NCBI RefSeq assembly: GCF_947501385.1
Contig: NZ_CANMVP010000013.1
Span: 61,110 to 125,109, forward strand
DNA length: 64,000 bases
Source: an uncultured Polaribacter sp.
GTDB taxonomy: Bacteria; Bacteroidota; Bacteroidia; Flavobacteriales; Flavobacteriaceae
Direction: 5' to 3'
Shown: one piece after another, positions 7,818 to 16,503 of the stretch
Numbering within the stretch: position 1 is the first letter of the stretch
Layout: each line of letters begins with the position of its first letter
Notes under the pieces: generated by a model
Seen by the model: the letters and a program-made list of their open reading frames with translations, nothing else
Databases searched by the model: none
What the model was told of the DNA's origin: nothing
Made by a program: the position numbers and the translations under genes

Positions 7818-10097
7818 TTATTCTATTTTAAATCGTAAACCTGCATAAATTGCGCGACCAAAAATTGGCGAGTACACAATGGTAGTATCAAAATTTGCGC
7901 CAAAAGGAGCATCACTTGCTAAAATAGGATTTTTTTGCTGCACATTGGTTAGGTTTTCTGCACCTATATACACTTCAAACTTATTTGAAAACACTTTTGT
8001 TACCTGAGAATTTAATAAATTAAAACGCTTAGAATATGCTGCTAATTGATATTGAGTAGGATTTGAACTTGTATCTGGCAAACGTTGTTGACCGATACTA
8101 TTAAAAGTTGCATCGAATTTCCATTGAGGTCCATTTTCTATAGCAATTGTTTCATAAGATACATTTGCAAAAAAACGATTTCGGGGTTGCAAGGGTTTTT
8201 GCAAACGTCCACTCTTGTAATCTGTAGAAATATCAAAATATTTGTATGCGGTTCTTAAAGTAAAACCTTCTTTAAATTCATAAAATGCTTCTACTTGAAA
8301 ACTATTGGCAATACTTTTTCCGTCTAAATCATAAAATGAAATTTCTGGAGTCCCGAAGCTTCGTGATTCCCAATCTACGACAACTTGGTTCTCAAAATCT
8401 GTTCTGTAAAAATCAAAGGTAATATCTCCTTTTTTCTCAAAAAGCTCAAATTTTTGTAGATATGAGATGCCATAATTCCAAGCAATTTCAGGATTTAAGC
8501 CATAAATATTTCCACCAACGGCATCAATATTAATTTGTCTTGAACTGGCAAATAATTGTTGATTTTCTGCAAAAATATTAGCACTTCTTTTCCCTCTTCC
8601 TGCAGAAGCTCTAAAAACACCATTTTCCCAAGGGGCATATCTTAAATGCAAACGCGGAGTTAAAAAAGTTCCTAATAAATTATGAGCATCTATTCGCAAA
8701 CCCGCAGTTAAACTGAAATCTTCTAAATTGTCAAAAGCATATTCAAAAAAGGCTCCAGCAGAATTTTCCTTTCTGTTGAATTTTGAAGTATTTACCAATT
8801 CGTCATATTTATCATAGGTAAAACTAATGCCTGTTTTAAACTTGTTTCGCGTATCGCCAATAATAGAGTTGAATATTAAATTAGAATACACACTTTCATG
8901 CTGAATGTCATACACGTTCAACCCAAAATAAGAATCTTGTTGATGATTGCTATAGGCTAACTGAAAACCAAAGCTTTGATAAGGCAATTCAGGAAAAACA
9001 TAGCCTAATTTTGCGGAGCTTTCAAAGCGTTGGGTATCTATTTCGCTTCCCCATACTTCGTCTCCGCTCAGCACAGGCTTATTGGTTGTTCCTTTATCTG
9101 TAGTGGGATTAAAAGTGAGTTCTCCTGTTTGTTTTTCATCATTTAAAAAACGAAAATTGATAAAACTGACCCAACCATTTTGTGCGTCTGTATATTGCCA
9201 GCGGTTCATGACATTTATTTGTTTTGCTAAAGGAGCATCTAAAAAATCATCGTCATTTCTATCAAATTTTTCGCCTCTATAATTTCCATGAATGTACAAA
9301 CCTGTTTGCCATTTTTCAGATACTTTTTCATTAAAATGTGTGTTCAGTTCCAGTCTTCCGTTTAAAGAACTGTACGCATTTAGAAAGAATGTATTGTCAG
9401 AAAAAGGCTTTACCAATTCTGCATTTATTTGTCCAGAAATACTTTCGTAACCATTTACAACGCTTCCAGCCCCTTTGGTAATTTGAATACTTTCTACCCA
9501 AGTGCCTGGAGTAAATGTGAGTCCGAATGCTTGTGCGGCTCCTCTTACAGAAGGGACATTTTCTTGTGTGATTAATAAATACGGACTTTTAAGACCCAAC
9601 ATCTGAATTTGTCTTGTGCCTGTTAATGCATCAGAAAAACTAACATCTATAGATGGATTTGTTTCAAAGCTTTCTGCCAAATTACAGCAAGCCGCTTTTA
9701 ATAACTCATCATTATTTACAGTAAACATATTCGCAGTAGCAAATAAAGATTTTTGAATGGCGTCTCTTTTACTCTTTATTGTAATTTCGTCTAACGCACT
9801 TTCTGGAGTTATAAAATGATGAATTGGTTGTAAATTGGTAATTGTAATGGTGTCTGTTTTATAACCAATATAGCTTACCACCAATTTGTTATATTCAGGT
9901 TTGTAAGGAATGCTAAACCATCCTTTTTCATTTGTAATTGCGCCTACATTGGTATTGAGCCAATTTACAGTTGCACCAGATACACCTAAGTTGTCTTTAG
10001 GGTTTTGTTTGTCTATAATCATTCCTGTTAAATGGCTTTGTGCAAGAATGAATATCGGAAATAATAGTAGAAAAATATGAAAGAGATGTCTTTTCAT
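7818..10097 (-). CDS. TonB-dependent receptor with carboxypeptidase-like regulatory domain
   Basis: A 759-residue outer-membrane receptor. The signal peptide ends in ILAQ at about residue 20; a CarboxypepD_reg-like domain follows (about 22-105, with DKQNP and VSYIGYKTDTI), then a plug domain (about 110-230, IQMLGLKSPYLLITQENVP) and a C-terminal 22-strand barrel ending in GLRFKIE. A Cys pair (Cys137-Cys138 in AACCNLAESF) in the plug is unusual and fits a metal-related ligand. It is flanked by an HYC_CC_PP gene upstream and an HMA gene downstream, suggesting uptake or handling of copper or a copper chelate. The substrate is inference. A degenerate copy of the TCCCGAA palindrome lies inside the gene at 8351-8366. 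Confidence 0.9.
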   Translation of the reverse strand: MKRHLFHIFLLLFPIFILAQSHLTGMIIDKQNPKDNLGVSGATVNWLNTNVGAITNEKGWFSIPYKPEYNKLVVSYIGYKTDTITITNLQPIHHFITPESALDEITIKSKRDAIQKSLFATANMFTVNNDELLKAACCNLAESFETNPSIDVSFSDALTGTRQIQMLGLKSPYLLITQENVPSVRGAAQAFGLTFTPGTWVESIQITKGAGSVVNGYESISGQINAELVKPFSDNTFFLNAYSSLNGRLELNTHFNEKVSEKWQTGLYIHGNYRGEKFDRNDDDFLDAPLAKQINVMNRWQYTDAQNGWVSFINFRFLNDEKQTGELTFNPTTDKGTTNKPVLSGDEVWGSEIDTQRFESSAKLGYVFPELPYQSFGFQLAYSNHQQDSYFGLNVYDIQHESVYSNLIFNSIIGDTRNKFKTGISFTYDKYDELVNTSKFNRKENSAGAFFEYAFDNLEDFSLTAGLRIDAHNLLGTFLTPRLHLRYAPWENGVFRASAGRGKRSANIFAENQQLFASSRQINIDAVGGNIYGLNPEIAWNYGISYLQKFELFEKKGDITFDFYRTDFENQVVVDWESRSFGTPEISFYDLDGKSIANSFQVEAFYEFKEGFTLRTAYKYFDISTDYKSGRLQKPLQPRNRFFANVSYETIAIENGPQWKFDATFNSIGQQRLPDTSSNPTQYQLAAYSKRFNLLNSQVTKVFSNKFEVYIGAENLTNVQQKNPILASDAPFGANFDTTIVYSPIFGRAIYAGLRFKIE

Positions 10098-10170
10098 GAA
10101 TTTTAAAATTATAATAATAAACTGTTTTCTTCTCTAAAAGAAGTTTTTTATAAGTCGAATTATTATAAAA

Positions 10171-10575
10171 TCAAATTAAAAAAGATTGGTAAGAAACCTG
10201 ATGGTTAAAAAGAATGTCTGGTGGTGAAAAATCTGTATAGACCCATTTATTATTTTCAGTTTTTACAAATACATCTTTGTAAGAAATAAAAAATGCAGTT
10301 ACAAATTGTTGTTTTTTAAAATCGAATTTTTCAGAAGAATTTACTTGTAGTTCATCTTGACCTTCAATTTTCTGAATTTCTTCAGAGCAACAATCTTTCA
10401 TTTTTATTGAAAGCTCGTCTATCATATCATCTTCACAAACTTCAGTTTCACCCGTAAAAGAAATAGCTATGATAAAATCACCACAATAGTGTGTTGCTAC
10501 CGTAAAAGAAAAGGTAGAAAATAAAACCAGAAAGGCTAGTAATAAGGATGTTATTTTAGTAATAATTCTTTTCAT
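10171..10575 (-). CDS. HYC_CC_PP family protein
   Basis: The protein shows the three features that name the family: HYCGD just after the signal peptide (His28-Tyr29-Cys30), a CC pair in MKDCCSEEI, and a PP pair near the C terminus in FSPPDI. It is 134 residues long from the ATG at 10575, chosen over 10584 because it gives a normal signal peptide (MKRIITKITSLLLAFLVLFS). The family is secreted and of unknown biochemical function. Its conserved His and Cys residues, and its place beside a TonB receptor and an HMA protein, point to metal binding at the cell envelope. Confidence 0.85.
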   Translation of the reverse strand: MKRIITKITSLLLAFLVLFSTFSFTVATHYCGDFIIAISFTGETEVCEDDMIDELSIKMKDCCSEEIQKIEGQDELQVNSSEKFDFKKQQFVTAFFISYKDVFVKTENNKWVYTDFSPPDILFNHQVSYQSFLI

Positions 10576-10620
10576 TGAAAACACAAATTTACAATTTGTT
10601 CTCGTAAAAAAAGTGTTAAA

Positions 10621-11052
10621 CTATCTATTACTTAATTTTTGAAAGTAAAAAGCGGGTAATAAAATTAACAAAAATAACGGATGAATAATAAATCTTCTAA
10701 TGTAAAAAGGTAATAAATATCCTGTTTCAAATTGATCTCTTAATAATAAAACGAAAACAATTATTAAAAACATAAACGAAGCCATTAAGAAAAAACCTGA
10801 AAATTTTACATAATCTATTCTTTCAAAAAGTACCCAAATAATACCAACTGTAATCAAAGAATTTATAACAAACCGGTACAGCATGTCTATCATTAAGAGC
10901 CAAAGATCTATTTCTGGCATTTTTGTATACAAATAGTCGTTTTTAAAGTATTCAATTAATGGATCATAAAATAATTCAGCAGAAAAAGACCGCACTAAAA
11001 ACAATAAAGAAACTAAAACTAAAATTAGAAAAATTTTTATGTATTTGTTCAT
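10621..11052 (-). CDS. Exosortase F-associated membrane protein
   Basis: A 143-residue protein with about four hydrophobic segments and a short hydrophilic loop (SAELFYDPLIEYFKNDYL) after the first. The gene overlaps the exosortase XrtF gene by 4 bp and is on the same strand, the arrangement known for the small partner of XrtF in Flavobacteriia. Its biochemical role is not established; by position it should work with XrtF in the inner membrane. Confidence 0.8.
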   Translation of the reverse strand: MNKYIKIFLILVLVSLLFLVRSFSAELFYDPLIEYFKNDYLYTKMPEIDLWLLMIDMLYRFVINSLITVGIIWVLFERIDYVKFSGFFLMASFMFLIIVFVLLLRDQFETGYLLPFYIRRFIIHPLFLLILLPAFYFQKLSNR

Positions 11053-11585
11053 TTTTTATAGTTTGAAAATTTATCAACCCAAATTACCCAAAGTAAAAAA
11101 ACAGTGCCATAAATTATTGCAGGAAATACTAAATTGTGTAAAACTTCTTGATGATTGGGATGTTTAAATAGCATCACAGATAAAAATGCAATTCTTAAAA
11201 TATTAATGATGTAAATAAATAAACTACCGAAAAAGGAGTATAAAACGGTTGCTTTTAAAGACCCAGCAAAGGCAATGATAAAGGCAACAAATAAAATGAT
11301 AATACTAATAGAATTACAGCCTTCAATAACTCTTGCTGTATATTTATCTCCAATTAAAAGTTTTACAGAGAGTTCTTTTTTGTGTTGATACGCACCTGCA
11401 TCATACCCAAAAAAATCTAAAACACTTACAGTTTGATCTGCAACAATTGTTGTGATGGAAGCCGTTTTAAACCCATCTATTTTTTTTTGAGATTTTTGTA
11501 AGTAAATTGAATATATAGCGAATAATAGAAAGTAAGTTGCAAAAAATTTTATTAAAAAAATGACTACGTTTTTATGTTTTTTCAC
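11049..11585 (-). CDS. xrtF: Exosortase family protein XrtF
   Basis: Exosortases are integral membrane transpeptidase-like enzymes that cut C-terminal sorting signals from surface proteins. This 178-residue protein has the fold's catalytic triad in order: Cys90 in VIEGCNS, Arg131 in NILRIAF, and His150 in VLHNLVFP, each at the edge of a membrane segment. The short length and the partner gene 3' of it match the XrtF subtype of Flavobacteriia. No substrate with a recognisable sorting signal is encoded next to it, as usual for this subtype. It is divergent from a GAF-domain gene. Confidence 0.88.
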   Translation of the reverse strand: MKKHKNVVIFLIKFFATYFLLFAIYSIYLQKSQKKIDGFKTASITTIVADQTVSVLDFFGYDAGAYQHKKELSVKLLIGDKYTARVIEGCNSISIIILFVAFIIAFAGSLKATVLYSFFGSLFIYIINILRIAFLSVMLFKHPNHQEVLHNLVFPAIIYGTVFLLWVIWVDKFSNYKK

Positions 11586-11599
11586 AATAGAATTTGCTT

Positions 11600-11607
11600 T
11601 AATTTTG
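11600..11607 (+). promoter_or_regulatory. Probable -7 promoter element of the GAF gene
   Basis: TAATTTTG matches TAnnTTTG and lies 31 bp before the ATG at 11639. A TTG at 11621 is also in frame but would give almost no leader and weak extra sequence. Confidence 0.55.
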
Positions 11608-11638
11608 CAACTTTAAAATATTGTTACAAACATACAAA

Positions 11639-12091
11639 ATGGGAATGGATATATTGAAGAATAAAGTAGACAGCATTATTGCTCTTAAAGATACTGTAAA
11701 AAATAAATTACAAGCAATTTGTGATTTGTTAGAAAGTGAAATTTCTTATTATGACTGGGTGGGTTTTTATTTTAGAAACGGCGATAAAGAAGAATTAAAA
11801 TTAGCGCAATATACAGGTGAGGAAACAGAACATACTATTATTCCTTTTGGGAAAGGTATTTGTGGGCAAGTTGCTGTTAGCAATGAGAATTTTGTAGTAC
11901 AAGATGTTTCTGAACAAGATAATTACATTTCTTGCGGTTGGAAGGTGAAATCTGAAATTGTAATACCCATATTTGTAAATAAAGAAAATATTGGTCAAAT
12001 AGACATAGATTCTCATACAGCAAATGTTTTTACAGAGAAAGATGAAGAGCTGTTAACATACATCTGTAAAAAAATTGCAATTATTTTATAG
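11639..12091 (+). CDS. GAF-domain protein, free methionine-(R)-sulfoxide reductase-like
   Basis: A 150-residue single GAF domain. The block PFGKGICGQVAV (Cys75) followed 24 residues later by SCGWKVKSEIVIPI (Cys99) parallels Cys94 and Cys118 of E. coli fRMsr, which reduces free methionine-R-sulfoxide. The third Cys of that enzyme (Cys84) is replaced by His65, and the Asp after the catalytic Cys is Gly. It could therefore be a reductase with altered resolving chemistry or a ligand-sensing GAF protein. The start is the ATG at 11639. Confidence 0.75.
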   Translation: MGMDILKNKVDSIIALKDTVKNKLQAICDLLESEISYYDWVGFYFRNGDKEELKLAQYTGEETEHTIIPFGKGICGQVAVSNENFVVQDVSEQDNYISCGWKVKSEIVIPIFVNKENIGQIDIDSHTANVFTEKDEELLTYICKKIAIIL

Positions 12092-12118
12092 AAAAATTGT
12101 GTTTTTAAGTTTTTTTTT

Positions 12119-12126
12119 TATATTTG
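12119..12126 (+). promoter_or_regulatory. Probable -7 promoter element of the 42-residue gene
   Basis: TATATTTG matches TAnnTTTG, 54 bp before the ATG at 12180. The leader contains a small hairpin TTATAG-TAATT-CTATAA. Confidence 0.5.
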
Positions 12127-12179
12127 TTGAAACATTTATTAACTTTATAGTAATTCTATAATCATTAACCCCCTAAATA

Positions 12180-12308
12180 ATGAGAAAAGAACAGTACACC
12201 GCATCTGCTGCCGGCAGCAACAACCATTCAAACTTTGTTGAAGAAAAACAAACATGGACAGATAATTTTGTTCAATGGTTTCGAGATTTTTTAGAAAATG
12301 GAGAATAA
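12180..12308 (+). CDS. Small 42-residue protein of unknown function
   Basis: ATG at 12180 opens a frame of 42 codons ending in TAA at 12308. The protein is hydrophilic, begins MRKEQYTASAAGSNNHSNF and ends WFRDFLENGE, with an acidic and aromatic second half and no signal peptide. A good promoter element and a leader hairpin precede it, and the codon use (AAA, GAA, TTT rich with a GC-rich start) looks coding. I do not recognise the family. It could be a small regulatory or stress protein, or a leader peptide of the structure that follows. Confidence 0.5.
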   Translation: MRKEQYTASAAGSNNHSNFVEEKQTWTDNFVQWFRDFLENGE

Positions 12309-12489
12309 TTTATTATTTCTAATTTTTTAATATTTCTAATGGATGTAACAAAAACCAGTATTTTTTTAAAAAAACTTAAGAAGAAAAAAATTCTATAATT
12401 AGTCTTAGAAACCTTCTAAAACTAAATTAGTTGTTAATTACTTCTGGTTTTTGTTACTATCTTTTATTGTCTTACAAACTTGGTTTTAC
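12309..12489. repeat. Perfect 14-bp long-range inverted repeat upstream of purH
   Basis: GTAACAAAAACCAG at 12345-12358 is perfectly repeated in inverse at 12444-12457 (CTGGTTTTTGTTAC), enclosing 85 bp of very AT-rich sequence with further weak hairpins. It lies between the 42-codon gene and the purH promoter. In RNA it would form a long-armed structure; in DNA it could be a paired binding site or the ends of a small non-coding element. Confidence 0.7.
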
Positions 12490-12497
12490 TAAATTTG
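12490..12497 (+). promoter_or_regulatory. Probable -7 promoter element of purH
   Basis: TAAATTTG matches TAnnTTTG, 24 bp before the purH ATG. A TTG about 20 bp upstream (in TTTATTG) fits the -33 region. Confidence 0.6.
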
Positions 12498-12520
12498 CGT
12501 GCTTAACAACACAACACTAA

Positions 12521-14053
12521 ATGAGCACTTCAAAAACAATTAAATCCGCATTAATTTCTGTATTTCACAAAGATGGTTTAGCGCCAATTGTAAAAAAATT
12601 AGAAGAACTAAATGTCACTATTTATTCAACTGGCGGAACAGAAAAATTCATCAAAGAACTTGGTGTAAATGTAGTTCCTGTAGAAGACGTTACTTCTTAC
12701 CCTTCTATTTTAGGAGGAAGAGTAAAAACATTGCATCCAAAAGTTTTTGGAGGAATTCTAAACAGACAAGATCATGAAGGTGATGTTGCAGAGCTAAAAG
12801 AATACAACATTCCTCAAATTGATTTAGTAATTGTAGATTTATATCCTTTCGAAAAAACAGTTGCTTCTGGAGCCTCTGAACAAGACATTGTAGAAAAAAT
12901 TGATATTGGTGGTATTTCTTTAATTAGAGCCGCAGCAAAAAATTTTAAAGATACTTTTATTGTTTCCTCAATGGATCAATATGATGATTTTTTAGAAATT
13001 TTATCAGAAAAGAAAGGAGAAACTACTATTGAACTCCGTAAGCAATATGCTGGTAAATCATTCAACGTTTCATCTCATTATGATACTGCTATTTTTAATT
13101 ATTTTAATGCAGATCATTCAGAAGCTGTTTTAAAAATTAGCGAAACAAAAGCACAAGTTTTGCGTTATGGTGAAAATCCACATCAAAAAGGGTTTTTCTT
13201 TGGAAATTTAGAGGAAATGTTCGATAAATTACACGGTAAAGAATTAAGCTATAATAACTTGTTAGATGTTGATGCTGCTGTAAATTTAATGGCAGAATTT
13301 ACAGGTGAAGCGCCAACTTTTGCTATCTTGAAGCATAACAATGCCTGTGGCTTCGCCCAAAGAAGCACTCTAAAGGAAGCCTATATAGCTGCTTTAGCTG
13401 GAGACCCTGTTTCTGCTTTTGGTGGTGTTTTAATTGCAAATACTGAAATTGACGCGGTAACTGCAGAAAAAATACACCCATTATTTTGTGAAGTGGTAAT
13501 TGCACCAAGTTATTCAGAAGAGGCGCTTGCGATTTTAAAAGGTAAAAAGAACAGAATTATTCTAGTTCAGAAAGAAGTAGCATTGCCAAAAACAACGGTA
13601 AGAACTTGTTTAAACGGAGTTTTGGTTCAAGATAAAGACAATATTACAGATCAATTAGAAGATTTAAAATACGTCACTAACAATAAACCTTCAGAAAGTG
13701 AGTTAGAAGATTTATTATTTGCTTCTAAATTGTGTAAAAACACAAAGTCTAATACTATTATTTTAGTAAAAAATAAACAATTGTTAGCGGGTGGCACAGG
13801 ACAAACAAGTAGAGTAGATGCTTTAAACCAGGCCATAGAAAAAGCAAATTCTTTTCAATTTGATTTGAAGGGATGTGTAATGGCGAGTGATGCATTTTTT
13901 CCGTTTCCAGATTGTGTAGAAATTGCAGACAAAGCTGGCGTAAAAAGTGTGATTCAACCAGGAGGTTCAATAAAAGATCAATTAAGTATAGATTACTGTA
14001 ATGAAAACGGTTTATCTATGGTGATGACGGGAACAAGACATTTTAAACATTAA
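12521..14053 (+). CDS. purH: Bifunctional AICAR transformylase/IMP cyclohydrolase
   Basis: PurH carries out the last two steps of IMP synthesis: formyl transfer from 10-formyl-tetrahydrofolate to AICAR, then ring closure. The 510-residue length is normal. The N-terminal MGS-like cyclohydrolase domain is marked by STGGTEKFIKELG, SYPSILGGRVKTLHPKVFGG and the IDIGGISLIRAAAKN block. The transformylase domain has RYGENPHQKG, LKHNNACG with the catalytic Lys-His, DPVSAFGG and SDAFFPFPD, and ends GTRHFKH. It has its own promoter and is followed 76 bp later by mreB, which has another promoter. Confidence 0.98.
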   Translation: MSTSKTIKSALISVFHKDGLAPIVKKLEELNVTIYSTGGTEKFIKELGVNVVPVEDVTSYPSILGGRVKTLHPKVFGGILNRQDHEGDVAELKEYNIPQIDLVIVDLYPFEKTVASGASEQDIVEKIDIGGISLIRAAAKNFKDTFIVSSMDQYDDFLEILSEKKGETTIELRKQYAGKSFNVSSHYDTAIFNYFNADHSEAVLKISETKAQVLRYGENPHQKGFFFGNLEEMFDKLHGKELSYNNLLDVDAAVNLMAEFTGEAPTFAILKHNNACGFAQRSTLKEAYIAALAGDPVSAFGGVLIANTEIDAVTAEKIHPLFCEVVIAPSYSEEALAILKGKKNRIILVQKEVALPKTTVRTCLNGVLVQDKDNITDQLEDLKYVTNNKPSESELEDLLFASKLCKNTKSNTIILVKNKQLLAGGTGQTSRVDALNQAIEKANSFQFDLKGCVMASDAFFPFPDCVEIADKAGVKSVIQPGGSIKDQLSIDYCNENGLSMVMTGTRHFKH

Positions 14054-14086
14054 TTATTTATAGGGTATTTACAATCAGAAATTTAG

Positions 14087-14094
14087 TAAGTTTG
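14087..14094 (+). promoter_or_regulatory. Probable -7 promoter element of the mreB operon
   Basis: TAAGTTTG matches TAnnTTTG, 36 bp before the mreB ATG; it should drive the rod-shape operon. Confidence 0.55.
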
Positions 14095-14129
14095 TAATGC
14101 TATTTTAAAATAATACAACAAAGATATTT

Positions 14130-15158
14130 ATGGGGTTTTTTGATTTTATGACGGAAGATATTGCGATTGATTTAGGAACCGCAAATACGTTGATAATTCA
14201 CAATGGAAAAGTGGTTATCGACAGTCCTTCAATTGTTGCAAGAGATAGAACTACCGGAAAAATTATTGCCATTGGTAAAGAGGCCAATTTAATGCAAGGA
14301 AAAACCCATGAGAATATCAAAACAATTCGTCCATTAAAAGATGGGGTAATTGCAGATTTTCAAGCTTCTGAAGAGATGATAAAAGAATTTGTAAAACAGA
14401 TTCCATCTATCAAAAAGAAATTATTTCCACCAGCTTTAAGAATGGTTATTTGTATACCTTCAGGAATTACAGAAGTAGAAAAACGTGCTGTTAGAGATTC
14501 TGCAAAACATATGAATGCTAAAGAAATCTATCTAATTTATGAACCTATGGCTGCTGCAATTGGTGTTGGTATAGACATTATGGAACCGAAAGGAAACATG
14601 ATTATTGATATTGGTGGTGGTACAACAGAAATAGCAGTAATTGCTTTAGCGGGTATTGTTTGTGATCAATCGGTAAAAGTTGCGGGAGATTTATTTACGA
14701 ATGATATTATGTATTACATGCGTACACAACACAACTTACATGTTGGTGAAACTACCGCAGAAAAAATTAAAATAACCATTGGTGCTGCTACAGAAGACTT
14801 AGAAACTCCGCCCGAAGACATGCTAGTTCAAGGTAGAGATTTACTAAGCGGCAAGCCCAAACAAGTACAAGTTTCTTATAGAGAAATTGCAAAAGCTTTA
14901 GACAAATCTATTTTAAGAATAGAAGATGCTGTTATGGAAACGCTTTCTAAAACACCACCAGAATTGGCTGCAGATATTTACAATACAGGTATTTATTTAG
15001 CCGGAGGTGGTTCTATGCTAAGAGGTTTAGATAAAAGACTGTCTAGAAAAACAGATTTACCAGTGTACGTGGCAGAAGATCCTTTACGTGCTGTAGTTCG
15101 TGGAACAGGAATTGCACTGAAAGAATTAGACAAATACAAAAATGTATTAATGAAATAA
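14130..15158 (+). CDS. mreB: Rod shape-determining protein MreB
   Basis: MreB is the bacterial actin that organises side-wall peptidoglycan synthesis beneath the inner membrane. The 342-residue protein has the actin-fold nucleotide motifs: AIDLGTANT (phosphate 1), IDIGGGTTEIAVI (phosphate 2), YEPMAAAIG, and the adenosine motif YLAGGGSMLRGLD. An N-terminal amphipathic segment MGFFDFM can dock on the membrane. It is the first gene of the run mreB-mreC-mreD-mrdA-rodA. Confidence 0.98.
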   Translation: MGFFDFMTEDIAIDLGTANTLIIHNGKVVIDSPSIVARDRTTGKIIAIGKEANLMQGKTHENIKTIRPLKDGVIADFQASEEMIKEFVKQIPSIKKKLFPPALRMVICIPSGITEVEKRAVRDSAKHMNAKEIYLIYEPMAAAIGVGIDIMEPKGNMIIDIGGGTTEIAVIALAGIVCDQSVKVAGDLFTNDIMYYMRTQHNLHVGETTAEKIKITIGAATEDLETPPEDMLVQGRDLLSGKPKQVQVSYREIAKALDKSILRIEDAVMETLSKTPPELAADIYNTGIYLAGGGSMLRGLDKRLSRKTDLPVYVAEDPLRAVVRGTGIALKELDKYKNVLMK

Positions 15159-15179
15159 TCTTTTCGTCAATTTTAAAAA

Positions 15180-16007
15180 ATGCAGCAGCTTATTTACTTT
15201 TTTCAAAGGTTTAAATATTTTTTATTCTTTCTGTTGTTGCAATTTATTGCGCTGATACTTATTTTTAATAATTTGAACTTTCACAAAAGTAAATTTGTAA
15301 ATTCTGCAAATGCTCTTTCTGGTGGATTGTACAATCAGTATTCAAATATTTCAACTTATTTTAATCTACAGGAAGTAAATAAAGCTCTTTTAGAGGAAAA
15401 CAGATTGCTAAGAAAGCAATTAGATCAAAACAAATATTTCAATTTTTTTGATGATTCTACGATGGTAGATTCTACAAAATACCTTCAAAAATTCACCTAT
15501 ATCAGCGCAAAAATCATCAACAATAATTATGCTAGAGCGTTTAATTTTTTAACTTTAAATAAAGGAAAAAACCAAGGTTTAGAGAAAGAAATGGCGGTTA
15601 TTAATGGAAAAGGAGTTATTGGTATTATAGATAATACTTCCAATAATTATGCAAGAGTTCAATCTATTTTAAACAGAAATAGTAAGCTCAATGCGAGGCT
15701 AAAAAACAGTACCTATTTTGGCACTTTAAAATGGGACGGAGAAGATTATAGCATTGTGCAATTAACAGACATTCCTAGACAAGCACCTATAAAAGTGGGC
15801 GACACTATAGAAACGGGTGGTAAATCTACCATTTTCCCTGAAGGAATTTTAATTGGTACGGTCATAAATAAAAATAAACAAGACGCTGTAGATAATGCTA
15901 TTGATGTAAAATTGTTTAATGATATGAGCAATGTTGGACCGGTTTATGTCATCAAAAACTTTCATAAAGAAGAAATTAAATTATTAGAAAACCCAGAAAA
16001 TGAGTAG
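15180..16007 (+). CDS. mreC: Rod shape-determining protein MreC
   Basis: MreC is a bitopic inner-membrane protein that links MreB to periplasmic wall enzymes. The 275-residue sequence has one N-terminal membrane segment (about residues 14-30), a coiled-coil stretch (about 60-85, QEVNKALLEENRLLRKQLDQ) and the paired beta-barrel domain from about residue 105 with NYARAFNFLTLNKG and VVNG-like INGKGVIGII. It follows mreB by 21 bp and overlaps mreD by 8 bp. Confidence 0.95.
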   Translation: MQQLIYFFQRFKYFLFFLLLQFIALILIFNNLNFHKSKFVNSANALSGGLYNQYSNISTYFNLQEVNKALLEENRLLRKQLDQNKYFNFFDDSTMVDSTKYLQKFTYISAKIINNNYARAFNFLTLNKGKNQGLEKEMAVINGKGVIGIIDNTSNNYARVQSILNRNSKLNARLKNSTYFGTLKWDGEDYSIVQLTDIPRQAPIKVGDTIETGGKSTIFPEGILIGTVINKNKQDAVDNAIDVKLFNDMSNVGPVYVIKNFHKEEIKLLENPENE

Positions 16008-16503
16008 AACTTTATATTTTGGTTTTTTGTTTGTATTCTTGATACTGCTTCAAGTTTTTGTGTTGAATAATATTCAGTTTTTAGGATATATAAATCCTTA
16101 TTTATATATTATTTTTGTGTTTGTATATCCTTTAAAAGAAAAAAGAATCCCTTTTTTGTTTGCTTCTTTTATGCTTGGTTTAGGTATTGATTTTTTTTCA
16201 GATTCAGGAGGAATTCATGCTTTCTCTATTCTAACAATTGCTTATCTAAGGTTATTTTTTGTAAAAGTTTTTTTTAGAAAGTATCCTATAGACTATCCTT
16301 TCTTTGTACTTAATTTAGAGCCTTTTGGTAAAAAATTCAACTATGTTGTAACTTTAACATTCCTACATCATTTTATATTATTTTCTTTTGCTAACTTTAG
16401 TTTTCAAAATATATCGCACGTACTATTAAACACACTATTTTCTAGTATTTTTACGTTGATATTATATTTTTTATCAATTTTTATTTTTTCTAAAAAACAA
16501 TAA
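16000..16503 (+). CDS. mreD: Rod shape-determining protein MreD
   Basis: A 167-residue, very hydrophobic inner-membrane protein with about five membrane segments, the usual MreD size and topology. The sequence is poorly conserved, so the call rests on position between mreC (8-bp overlap) and mrdA (1-bp overlap) together with the PYLYIIFVFVYPLKEKRIPF block and the FFSDSGGIHAFS loop typical of Bacteroidota MreD. Confidence 0.93.
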   Translation: MSRTLYFGFLFVFLILLQVFVLNNIQFLGYINPYLYIIFVFVYPLKEKRIPFLFASFMLGLGIDFFSDSGGIHAFSILTIAYLRLFFVKVFFRKYPIDYPFFVLNLEPFGKKFNYVVTLTFLHHFILFSFANFSFQNISHVLLNTLFSSIFTLILYFLSIFIFSKKQ

